Origin: Akkermansiaceae bacterium
GTDB taxonomy: Bacteria; Verrucomicrobiota; Verrucomicrobiia; Verrucomicrobiales; Akkermansiaceae
Direction of reading: 5' to 3'
Length of the DNA stretch: 41,928 bases
Assembly (NCBI GenBank): GCA_905182475.1
Contig: CAJJBR010000080.1
Coordinates: 1-41,928, forward strand
This document shows positions 16,703 to 24,290 of this stretch, piece by piece. The notes under the pieces were generated by a model. That model worked only from the letters and a program-made list of their open reading frames with translations. It was not told the DNA's origin and searched no databases. The translations under genes and the position numbers were made by a program. Each line of letters opens with the position of its first letter. Position 1 is the stretch's first letter.

Positions 16703-19273
16703 ATGAGACGCTTATCTCTCGGGTGCTTTCGCCCAGTTTCATTGGCCTTGATGCTGTCGAATTTGGTCTCCGCTGCGAATGCTGCGGAAACCCATTCAGC
16801 GTTCGAGCTGAATAAAACCTTCTTAAACACATACTGTGTCAGTTGTCATGGTGATGAAAAAAGTGAGGGCGATCATAATTTTGAAAAATTCAGTGACCAG
16901 GACTGGAATAATCAAGAATTGATCGATGAGATCTTAATGGTGGTAAAAGAAGAAGAAATGCCACCCGAGAAAGCGAAGGAGAAACCTTCAGCTGAGGATG
17001 TGGCTGCTTTTGAAAAGCGTTTGGTCAAACAGTACCTGACAATCAAAGCAACGTTGCCAGGCGTTCTCAAACGGTTGAATCGCACTGAATATGAGAACAC
17101 CATCAATGATGTCTTCTTCACGCAGTTTAAAGTTGGAACCACCTTACCTGTGGACAACACGAGAGATGGCTTTGACAACCAAGGCGATAACCTTTTTATG
17201 TCACCCCTTGCCGTAGACGCCTATTTTCGATCTGCTTCGGGAATTGCCGAGAAGGTCGTCGGTGAGATGCCCAAGGCATCGACGAGCGTTTATCGTTGGG
17301 ATGATCATAACATTCGCAGAGTTAACTCACATAAGGGCGCGAGTCATACAACGTCGAATGACAGGCTGACGACCGAAGGGTTTAAGCGTAAGGATTTTTG
17401 CGCGGCGGTTAAATTCGCAGATGAGGTGAAGCCGGCCGGCCATTACGACGTAAAGATCAACGGACATTTTACTTTTTATGATACTGCTATCGATTTTAAT
17501 AAGCGTGATTTCAGCATCAAAGCAGATGTCGGTAGGGAAAATGAACGTTTGGAAATCGAACGCCATATGGGCAACGCGCCCGACCCTACATTTCAGAGTT
17601 CTCAAGAGTTTTTACTGAGTGAAAAAGTAAGGGTCTATTTGGAACCTGAAATGAGCCTCTACCTCAGAGGCCACAATTATTTCATTAAATTGCCAAAAGA
17701 CCTTGGTAAGCTCACACGTCTCCCGCCGTTTCCAGCAGCAAAGGAGTTGCGCGCCCTTTCGAGAACTCTTCCACACTTGGTCTCGGCTGAAGTCACTGGC
17801 CCCATATATGAGAGCTGGCCTCCCCCAAATGACTTTTATAACACCTACTATAAAGGTCTCAAAGGCAGTGACCCACATAAACAGTACCAACAATTCATCA
17901 GAAATCTTGCCCTCAAACTCTTTCGTAGACCGGTCAGTAACGATGATTTGGATTACTATTTCGGTATCGCAAAGAAGAAATACGAAACAGATCAAAATGT
18001 CTTCAATGCCGTGCAGTCAGCGTTGAAGATGATGCTCTGCTCACCAAACTTTCTGTATAAGGTCGAAGGCGATACGGTGGAACTTGATGATTATGCGATT
18101 GCCTCCAGGATGTCTTACTTTTTGTGGAACTCCCTTCCAGATGATCGTTTGATGAAGTTAGCGTCTGAAGGTAAATTAAAGGATTCAGTGATTCGGTCTG
18201 CGGAAGCCTTAAGGATGCTGCAAGACCCTAAATTACAGCGTTTTGCTGCTGATTTCACGACCCAGTGGCTCAAGCTTGATAAAATAGACCCCGTTGTTCC
18301 GAATGAGAACATCCTCCTCTATACGTTTAGAGACAAGGGCGGCGGGAAAGTAGGTCGCCTAAAGCCGTTCTTTAAGCAGGAAAGTATTGAGTTTTTCAAA
18401 TTGATTTTGAATGAGAACTTAAGCCTGACAAATTTCATCGATTCAGATTTTGTTGTGATCAACAAAACGTTGAATCAACTTTATCAATTAAAGAAGGATG
18501 GGAAAAATGTCTTTTATAAAGAATCGACGGTGTGGGAAAGAGGGGACAGAGGGGATTTTGTAGAATCATTTACTACTTTAGGGAATAAATTTGCAAAAGT
18601 AGATCTTGATGAAGGTTCCCGCCGTGGGGGGCTGCTAACGCAACCAGGCATCTTGATGATGACCACCAATGGCGAATTCACCAACCCTTTCTATCGTGGC
18701 GCCTGGGTGGCTGAAAGTATCTATGGACAGGAATTAAAAACCCCTGCCAATCTTGAAATTACAGCCCTGAAAGCGCCGACTGAAACATTCACGATTAAGG
18801 ATCATATCAATGAGCACCGTAAGAATCCGCAATGTGCTTCCTGTCACAGTAAGATGGACCCCTTTGGCCTGGCTATGGAAAACTTTGATGTTTTGGGCCG
18901 GTATCGCGAGAGTTATGAGAAGTTTGTTGAGACCAAGACAACTGTCGAAATAACCGCCGAAGGGAAGGTGACGAAGAACGAGAAGATCGATCGCAAGTAT
19001 GAGAAGACGACCAAGGTAGAGTCTGAGACCGTGCACCGTGATGGCCGTACCATCAATGGCATTGAAGGTCTTAAAAAACTGCTGCTGGAGGACAAAGATA
19101 AAATCGCCAAGAATTTACTCACCAAGCTTTCACAGTATGCGATGGGGCGGAGGATGAATTATGCTGATTCTGAGAGACTTCAACGTCTTTTGGAAGAGGC
19201 AAAGAAGGACGATTACAAATTGCGTGATATGATGCTTAGCATCATTGCTGACGAGTCTTTCACCACACGATAA
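16703..19273 (+). CDS. Planctomycete-type cytochrome c protein (DUF1587/1595/1592/1588/1585)
   Basis: 856 residues with a signal peptide. A cytochrome c motif CVSCH lies at 45-49, followed by DUF1587-like sequence (LKRLNRTEYENTINDVF), DUF1592 (YAIASRMSYFLWNSLPDD), DUF1588 (NEHRKNPQCASCHSKMDPFG; CASCH at 711-715) and a DUF1585 end (MLSIIADESF). Two haem sites imply periplasmic electron transfer, probably as partner of the DUF1552 protein, with which it forms an operon (11 bp apart). An unusual Lys/Glu/Thr-rich insert at about 740-780 separates DUF1588 from DUF1585, where relatives usually have a short GT-rich loop. The gene is AT-richer than the carbohydrate genes upstream. Confidence 0.9.
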   Translation: MRRLSLGCFRPVSLALMLSNLVSAANAAETHSAFELNKTFLNTYCVSCHGDEKSEGDHNFEKFSDQDWNNQELIDEILMVVKEEEMPPEKAKEKPSAEDVAAFEKRLVKQYLTIKATLPGVLKRLNRTEYENTINDVFFTQFKVGTTLPVDNTRDGFDNQGDNLFMSPLAVDAYFRSASGIAEKVVGEMPKASTSVYRWDDHNIRRVNSHKGASHTTSNDRLTTEGFKRKDFCAAVKFADEVKPAGHYDVKINGHFTFYDTAIDFNKRDFSIKADVGRENERLEIERHMGNAPDPTFQSSQEFLLSEKVRVYLEPEMSLYLRGHNYFIKLPKDLGKLTRLPPFPAAKELRALSRTLPHLVSAEVTGPIYESWPPPNDFYNTYYKGLKGSDPHKQYQQFIRNLALKLFRRPVSNDDLDYYFGIAKKKYETDQNVFNAVQSALKMMLCSPNFLYKVEGDTVELDDYAIASRMSYFLWNSLPDDRLMKLASEGKLKDSVIRSAEALRMLQDPKLQRFAADFTTQWLKLDKIDPVVPNENILLYTFRDKGGGKVGRLKPFFKQESIEFFKLILNENLSLTNFIDSDFVVINKTLNQLYQLKKDGKNVFYKESTVWERGDRGDFVESFTTLGNKFAKVDLDEGSRRGGLLTQPGILMMTTNGEFTNPFYRGAWVAESIYGQELKTPANLEITALKAPTETFTIKDHINEHRKNPQCASCHSKMDPFGLAMENFDVLGRYRESYEKFVETKTTVEITAEGKVTKNEKIDRKYEKTTKVESETVHRDGRTINGIEGLKKLLLEDKDKIAKNLLTKLSQYAMGRRMNYADSERLQRLLEEAKKDDYKLRDMMLSIIADESFTTR

Positions 19274-19339
19274 GAACGGGTGTCTAAGGTGATGAGAGAG
19301 CTATCTAGGATTTGGTTGCGGCGGGCCATGAAGCATGAG

Positions 19340-19500
19340 ATATCCGGTGGTTATTCAGGATCGGACGCAACCCCGTTGGGGTTGATGGAATTTTTGGTGC
19401 GTTGTCCCGGGGTAGTCTTCACTGCGTTGCACCACTTGTCCTCCCGTAGCCTTGGCGAAGGAGGAACCTCGGGCTGAAATACGTAACCCCGTTGGGGTTG
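19340..19500. repeat. Dispersed repeat, copy D
   Basis: Orientation as copy B. Hairpins CAACCCC-GTT-GGGGTTG at 19368-19384 and AACCCC-GTT-GGGGTT at 19485-19499 flank GTTGTCCCGGGGTAG, CTTCACTGCGTTGC and CTCGGGCTGAAATACGTA. It carries the same GTAGCCTTGGCGAAGGAGGA insert found in copy A (as reverse complement). Confidence 0.8.
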
Positions 19501-19848
19501 TGGACTACACCGCCGCCGCCCGCATAAAAATCCAACGCCTCTATCCTTCAACCGGAGCGCAGCGAAGATAGAGGGACACGAAAACTGATCCCTCCCTCAA
19601 ATAAGAATCTGGAAATCGCTGAGGATGTGGCCGGGGTTGCTGGGCAGCAGAATGCAGTCCCTCCTTGGGGCTTTGTGCTGCAGGGCTTTCAGCCCATCTG
19701 ACCGGGCTGAAGGCCCGATAGCTCCACTTGCTGGTCAGATTCCTTCGCGATTCAAAAATCAAAAATTATAAATCAATCCGATTCGCTCATTGGAGGCGCG
19801 GCAGCGCTCACCGCGTCAACCACCCAAAAATTTATGATTTATGATTTA

Positions 19849-19869
19849 TGAAATGGGAAGTGCCTGAGG
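19849..19869. repeat. Exact inverted copy of 768-788
   Basis: 21 bases identical to the reverse complement of the segment beyond the truncated four-helix-bundle gene, preceded by three ATTTATG units. It is probably the end of another, deleted cassette. Confidence 0.6.
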
Positions 19870-20136
19870 ACTGACAGGTTTCCTCCCGGGCTGAAGGCCA
19901 GACAGCACGAAGCACAGGGCTTCACGAGGACAGGCCAGGAAACGCAAAACTGCATCCATTCTGCGTCCTATCGGGACGATTGCTGACAAGCCGGGGGGAT
20001 TGATTTCCCGGATGACCACCAAGCCATTTCCCCGTCACGGCGTGACGGTTTAAAACGGACGAGAGTTGATCGCGTTGATCGCCGTGAAAGCGCTTGAGGC
20101 GTCACTACGCGACGGGAGCCAGACCGGAATCGATGT

Positions 20137-20156
20137 CCGTGGGTTGAAACCCACGG
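20137..20156. repeat. Perfect hairpin
   Basis: CCGTGGGTT-GA-AACCCACGG: a 9-bp perfect stem with a two-base loop. No T-run follows, so it is not a standard terminator. Confidence 0.75.
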
Positions 20157-20207
20157 CGATACTGCCGCGCATAGAGAATTGTGAAATGTCGACGCATCAG
20201 ATGGAAG

Positions 20208-20296
20208 GGAACCGCGATTTAGAAATCGCGACCTGCCCGGCGAATCACCCTGAAACTCCGCAGCCGTTGCAGTTGCGATTTCTAAATCGCGGTTCC
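20208..20296. repeat. 22-bp perfect inverted repeat around a 45-bp spacer
   Basis: The arm at 20208-20229 (contains CGCGATTTAGAAATCGC) is exactly repeated in reverse at 20275-20296. Each arm is itself a short hairpin (CGCGATTT-AG-AAATCGCG at 20213-20230). A third copy of the arm lies at 41890-41909. Confidence 0.85.
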
Positions 20297-20359
20297 TTTC
20301 CCAAGCTTGCGCATTTCCCGCGTGCATTCAGCACGCATGGGCTTGGGGTTTGGGAAGTT

Positions 20360-20378
20360 CATGGGGCTAAACCCCATG
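20360..20378. repeat. Hairpin CATGGGG-CTAAA-CCCCATG
   Basis: A 7-bp perfect stem with a 5-base loop in the same gene-free block. It belongs to the general class of GGGG/CCCC stem repeats seen here. Confidence 0.7.
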
Positions 20379-20543
20379 CTGTTGTTGCATCTCGCCTACA
20401 GCGAGGAAGACCTAAGATTCTAAGCTGAAATTCCGCCGTTTCCGGAAGCGCCAAATCACAAAACCCAATGCGCGCCAGTATCGTTTTTCGGCTCAGTAGA
20501 AATTGAAAGTAATGGGCAGTCCAGGGAGGCCGCACCTCGTTTT

Positions 20544-22058
20544 TTACTCCTTCGTAGCCTCCAGCCACTTGTTGTATTCGGCGTGGGCGTAGTAGATGAC
20601 GTTGATGCCTAGTTGGTAGCAGGATTCCCAGATTTCGCGGGGGACGCCGGAGTGGCCATCGGCCCAGGCATCGCCGATATCACCGGGATGATAATAGACG
20701 GCGAGGCGACCATCGACAACCCAGCCGAGGGCGTTTGACCTGCCGTGGGGGGCGACGATGGGGAGGCGGGGCAGTGGATAGGGGATGCGGTGGATGGGGT
20801 GATCGAGGTAGACGGAGATGGGTTCCACCTTTGGTAGGACGCGCTGCATCATGGAGACGAACTGGCCTTCCCAGCCGGAGCTGCCGCCATTATCGGCGAA
20901 GAGCATGCCGTGGCTTTCTAAGAGATATTTTCGCAGGATCTTTACCTCCCCACCGCTGACGCTGATGCCCTGCTGGCCGGTCATATAGACCATGGGCGGA
21001 CTTTTGCGGGCGGGAAAGGCGCGGAGGCGGGAAATTTCCATTGGCTCCGGCCGGTCGCTGACGGGATGGCCGAGACGGACTCCGTATTCCGTTAGAAGAT
21101 TTAGATCGGAGCCGCGGGCCATGTCCTGCTCCCAATCGCCGCCACTGTATTTTAAGCGGATGAAGCGGACCTTCCCCCGGGTGGTGCCTGCGGAGTAGCC
21201 GGCACCCTTCGCCTTGCCCTGGCCGATTTGGTAGAGGTGCTCGGTGACCTCCAAGACATCCAGCTCTACGTCATCAATGGGAGGGGGATTGAAGAGGACG
21301 CTACTATAGGGGTTGATGACGAATTTCTTCTTCACCACCTTCTGAATCTTCACGATTTGGCGAAGCTGCTTTTCCTCGCCACCGCCAAATGGTGCCTCGT
21401 AGATGGCGCAGCCGGTGAGACGGGTGAGGAGGAAAAACACCAGGCCATACATGCAGGTGTAGGTGAGCAGGGTGAAGACGGATTGGCGCAGCTTTGGGTT
21501 CTTCTTTCCGAAATACCATGCGACGAGCTGCCGGGGATCCCAGATGCGTTTCTTCGCGGCGGGAGGGGCGGCGCGTTTCGTCTCGCGGTCGATCCACCAG
21601 ACGGCCCAAGCGAGGCCGATGAAGAAGGCTCCGAACGCCCCGGTGGAAGTGATGGATGAGGAGAGGGAGTAGGCGGAAAAGAGGAGGGGGGAATGCGCGG
21701 CAAGCTGCCATGCGGGGAGGTAGGAAAGGGTGAGCGCGGCGTGAAATCTAATTGGGGAAGGATCGTTCCAAGCCGGTTTTCTCCTTCTGTTGGCGCGGCG
21801 TTTGCGATGGAGGAAGGGGAGGTTTTCTAACCATTCGTGAGGGATGCGGACTAAAGTTCGCGTTGCATACTTAATGATCCAGTAGTAGCAGAAGGGACTA
21901 GCGGCGAGGAAGACGATGATGTGGAGGCCGGTGGGAAAACGGAACCAGATCTGAGAATCTAACCACGCGAAGCACCAGAAGATGGCGAATGCGATGGTGC
22001 GCACGCCCGGCCTGCGGGAGTGGGTTCTCAGGAATTCGATGACTTTCCGCCAATCCAT
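20544..22058 (-). CDS. DUF4159 membrane protein
   Basis: 504 residues. The N-terminal 215 residues contain about five hydrophobic segments (roughly 21-39, 43-63, 105-130, 137-156, 195-213). The C-terminal part (about 300-490) reads as DUF4159, a glutamine-amidotransferase-like fold (FIRLKYSGGDWEQD, GMLFADNGGSSGWE, GRLAVYYHPGDIGDAW). It is the last gene of the ExbB-ExbD set; its start overlaps the stop of the preceding gene (TAATG). DUF4159 proteins are often found with MoxR/Bat or ExbD-type genes, and their role is unknown. The DUF4159 part probably faces the periplasm, an inference from the position after an odd number of membrane spans. Confidence 0.85.
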   Translation of the reverse strand: MDWRKVIEFLRTHSRRPGVRTIAFAIFWCFAWLDSQIWFRFPTGLHIIVFLAASPFCYYWIIKYATRTLVRIPHEWLENLPFLHRKRRANRRRKPAWNDPSPIRFHAALTLSYLPAWQLAAHSPLLFSAYSLSSSITSTGAFGAFFIGLAWAVWWIDRETKRAAPPAAKKRIWDPRQLVAWYFGKKNPKLRQSVFTLLTYTCMYGLVFFLLTRLTGCAIYEAPFGGGEEKQLRQIVKIQKVVKKKFVINPYSSVLFNPPPIDDVELDVLEVTEHLYQIGQGKAKGAGYSAGTTRGKVRFIRLKYSGGDWEQDMARGSDLNLLTEYGVRLGHPVSDRPEPMEISRLRAFPARKSPPMVYMTGQQGISVSGGEVKILRKYLLESHGMLFADNGGSSGWEGQFVSMMQRVLPKVEPISVYLDHPIHRIPYPLPRLPIVAPHGRSNALGWVVDGRLAVYYHPGDIGDAWADGHSGVPREIWESCYQLGINVIYYAHAEYNKWLEATKE

Positions 22059-22534
22059 TACTCAAGGTCTTTGAGGAAATCGTCGCCCTTGTTCTCTAGC
22101 GGATTCTCATTGGCAGGTGCGGAGAGTTCCTGGCCCACACCGAGTGGGGAAAGAGGGTCGGCGGGTTCCGCAGGGGCGGATGCCGTGGTCTCGGCGGGAG
22201 GCGGATCAGTTGGCTCCGGTGCGGCTGGTGTTGTGTCGGCTGATGCTTCCTCGGCAGGGGGCTGGGTTTCGTTTTCCCAGAAGAAATACGGGATGGCGGT
22301 GAAGAGGAGGATACCTCCCGCGACGAGGGCGGTGGAGAGTAAGATGGAGCGAAAGAGGCTGCTGGCGGAGACGAGGCCGAGCATTTCCTGGGGGCTGCGA
22401 CCTTTCAGTTCGCGGAGGAATTCGCGTAGCTCGCGGACGGTGGCGGAGGAGTTGTATTTCAGCTCGCGGAGGTCGGCGCGGGTGCTGGCAAGGGCGGTTC
22501 GCTCTGGAGTGGTTGGTCGGTTGGATTTGCTCAT
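22058..22534 (-). CDS. Single-TM protein with proline-rich periplasmic tail
   Basis: 158 residues, family not recognised. A charged helical N-terminus (1-60, including RADLRELKYNSS and RELREFLRELKG, possibly coiled coil) is followed by one transmembrane segment (about 62-86) and an Ala/Pro/Glu-rich tail (91-158) ending in DDFLKDLE. The topology, a cytoplasmic N-terminus, one span and a Pro-rich extension, is like that of TonB or TolA-type linkers, although no TonB C-terminal domain is present. It overlaps both neighbours by 1-4 bp, so it is translationally coupled with the ExbD and DUF4159 genes. Confidence 0.8.
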   Translation of the reverse strand: MSKSNRPTTPERTALASTRADLRELKYNSSATVRELREFLRELKGRSPQEMLGLVSASSLFRSILLSTALVAGGILLFTAIPYFFWENETQPPAEEASADTTPAAPEPTDPPPAETTASAPAEPADPLSPLGVGQELSAPANENPLENKGDDFLKDLE

Positions 22535-22947
22535 CGTTTCTTGGTTTCCTCTTCGGGCTCTAGGATGTGGGTGAGATCGCCGCCGGCCTCACTGATGGCG
22601 GCGATGACGGGTTCGAAATGGGTGGCCTTTGTCTCGCGGTGAACTTTTAGGAAGACGTTGCGCTGGCCGGCAGTGGCATCGCCGAGGAGGATGGTCAGGG
22701 CGGCGGCGAGTTCGGAGGTGGCGATTTCTTTGCCATCGAGGTAGGTCTTGAAGCCAGTGTCGATGGCGACGCTTGCGAGAGGAGCGGCGGCCATTTCCAC
22801 ATCTTTTAATTGCGCGGGCTGCCACTGGACATGGCTATCGTCTTGGGCACGGGCCAGGATGACGAAGAAAATGAGCAGCAGGAAACCAATGTCACCCATC
22901 GCAAAGGAGGGGACGGAGGCGGTGATTTGCTTACGCTGGATCTTCAT
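22531..22947 (-). CDS. ExbD/TolR-family proton-channel subunit (second)
   Basis: 138 residues from the ATG at 22947, chosen because it overlaps the stop of the previous gene by ATGA; the frame is open further upstream. A single N-terminal membrane segment carries the essential Asp19 (AMGDIGFLLLIFFVI), and the rest is a small periplasmic domain (VFLKVHRETKATHFEPVIAA). In ExbD/TolR this Asp takes part in proton flow through the ExbB/TolQ pentamer. It differs clearly from the adjacent ExbD copy, so the pair probably forms a heterodimer rather than being a recent duplication. Confidence 0.9.
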   Translation of the reverse strand: MKIQRKQITASVPSFAMGDIGFLLLIFFVILARAQDDSHVQWQPAQLKDVEMAAAPLASVAIDTGFKTYLDGKEIATSELAAALTILLGDATAGQRNVFLKVHRETKATHFEPVIAAISEAGGDLTHILEPEEETKKR

Positions 22948-23366
22948 CGGACGTTGATGATTTTTTCGGATTCCAGTTCCAGGGTGAGGACGCCGCCCGC
23001 TTGCTCGATGGCGCTGGAGACTGCGACCCATGCCGTATAGGGCGTGTCGGGTGCGCTTTTCACGACGACGATGCGGTCGGCTTCGCGGGTCTTTGCTTTC
23101 AGGGCTGTGGAGAGCTTTCGGGAAAACTCAGGGAGTTGCATGGGGTTCCCGTTCAGGACGATGCCGGAGGCGGTGATGGAGACTTCGATGTTCTGGCTTT
23201 GCTCGCGCTTGTCGGATTTCTCTTCGGTCTTCGGGAGGAGCTGAGACATACCCGTCTCCGGCTGCACAGCGGCACAGACGAGGAAGAAGATGATGAGCGT
23301 GAAGGCGATGTCCGAGCTCGCGCAAGCGGGCGGATCGACCAGCAGTTTTCCCCGGTGGAGTTTCAT
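22944..23366 (-). CDS. ExbD/TolR-family proton-channel subunit (first)
   Basis: 140 residues. The transmembrane segment carries Asp19 in ASSDIAFTLIIFFLVCAAV, and the periplasmic part includes NIEVSITASGIVLNG and DRIVVVKSAPDTPYTAWVA, as in ExbD/TolR. The start overlaps the end of the ExbB gene by 4 bp and its own stop overlaps the second ExbD. It works with the ExbB subunit to turn proton flow into movement of a periplasmic partner. Confidence 0.9.
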   Translation of the reverse strand: MKLHRGKLLVDPPACASSDIAFTLIIFFLVCAAVQPETGMSQLLPKTEEKSDKREQSQNIEVSITASGIVLNGNPMQLPEFSRKLSTALKAKTREADRIVVVKSAPDTPYTAWVAVSSAIEQAGGVLTLELESEKIINVR

Positions 23367-24073
23367 TGGTCGCCCTTGTCGAGAGTCATGCGGAGGGTGA
23401 CGACTTCGATGAGTTCCGCGGCGGATGATTCCACTTGGAGGACGAAGTCGTTGATGAGGCCGGTAAAGTAGTTGAACGCCATGTAGGCGGGGATGCCGAC
23501 GACGAGACCAAAGGCAGTGGTAAGGAGAGCTACGCGGATGCCGGAGGCGGCGGCTTGGACGATGTTTTGCTGGCCGATGTTCGCCTCGATGTCTCCGAAG
23601 GCGACGATCATTCCCTGGACGGTGCCGAGAAATCCGAGCATGGGCGCGACCGAGGCGATGGTGGCGAGCACGGGCAGGTGGCGCTCCAGCGCGGCGACGA
23701 TGTGAACGCCGTAGTTTTCCATGCTCTTGACGACCTGCTGCTCAAGCTGGGCTGGATCGTAATTGAGCCGGCGGAGGACGAGGTATTTCCGGAGTCCGTT
23801 CGAGAGGATGGCGGGGACGGGGCCGCGGGCGGAATCGCATAGCTCCAGCGATTCCTCGACCTTGTCTTCGGAAAGCAGGTCTATCACTTCATCGCGCAGG
23901 GCGGAGGCGTCGGAATCCAAAAGCTTGAGGCTGCGGTAACGCTCGATGATCACCGCGATGGCGAGGATGAGCAGAGCGAGGATGGGCCACATGAATACGC
24001 CGCCTTCGAGCAGGATTTTCATAGCACCGGTATCGAAGAATCCGGCGGCGAGGAGAGATGGGGAAGATGTCAT
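23363..24073 (-). CDS. MotA/TolQ/ExbB proton-channel protein
   Basis: 236 residues. Transmembrane segment 1 is at about 28-44 and is followed by a cytoplasmic loop. Segments 2 and 3 carry the conserved SVAPMLGFLGTVQGM (Thr151) and ALLTTAFGLVVGIPAY (Thr185/186), the signatures of TolQ/ExbB. It forms the inner-membrane channel for the two ExbD proteins. Start: the first ATG is used; M18 is an alternative. The 217 bp between it and the giant TPR gene upstream contain dispersed repeat E, so the two may be transcribed separately or with read-through. Confidence 0.93.
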   Translation of the reverse strand: MTSSPSLLAAGFFDTGAMKILLEGGVFMWPILALLILAIAVIIERYRSLKLLDSDASALRDEVIDLLSEDKVEESLELCDSARGPVPAILSNGLRKYLVLRRLNYDPAQLEQQVVKSMENYGVHIVAALERHLPVLATIASVAPMLGFLGTVQGMIVAFGDIEANIGQQNIVQAAASGIRVALLTTAFGLVVGIPAYMAFNYFTGLINDFVLQVESSAAELIEVVTLRMTLDKGDQ

Positions 24074-24159
24074 GAGTTTGCGATGTATCAGGGTGCAAGG
24101 GATACGGTGCGAGGTGAAGCGGGAATTTTATCCATTTTGAGGAAGGCGTGTGGTTCCGG

Positions 24160-24265
24160 TGGTTTTCAGGCTCGGACGCAACCCTGTTGGGTTGATGGTT
24201 TTTTTGGTGCCGTTGTCCCGGGGTAGGCTTCACTGCGTTGCGCCAACCTCGGGCTGAAACTGCAA
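24160..24265. repeat. Dispersed repeat, copy E (half unit)
   Basis: CAACCC-TGTT-GGGTTG hairpin at 24179-24194 followed by GTTGTCCCGGGGTAGGCTTC and CTCGGGCTGAAA; the second hairpin of the unit is missing. It lies between the giant TPR gene and the ExbB gene. Confidence 0.75.
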
Positions 24266-24290
24266 GGAGGCTAACGCAATACAATTGACT

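Larger units (their letters stand above)
19274..20543. other. 1.27-kb gene-free block of repeats
   Basis: No supportable gene on either strand. It contains dispersed repeat copy D, GGGCTGAAGGCCC-type hairpins around 19685-19715 and 19888-19900, an AT-rich ATTTATGATT tract, and three distinct hairpins listed separately. GGGGTTGCTGGGCAGCAG plus CCTCCTTGGGGCT at 19632-19672 recurs near 41841-41882. AATTGAAAGTAATGGGCAG near 20499 is a worn copy of the repeat-A end. Confidence 0.7.

Noticed and set aside
20060..20430. 120-residue plus-strand frame
   Set aside because: It spans three perfect hairpins, and the coding look comes from repeat sequence. No homologous domain or ribosome binding site.
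19274..20543. CRISPR array
   Set aside because: Repeats are hairpins of different sequence at irregular spacing. There are no regularly spaced identical repeats and no cas genes.
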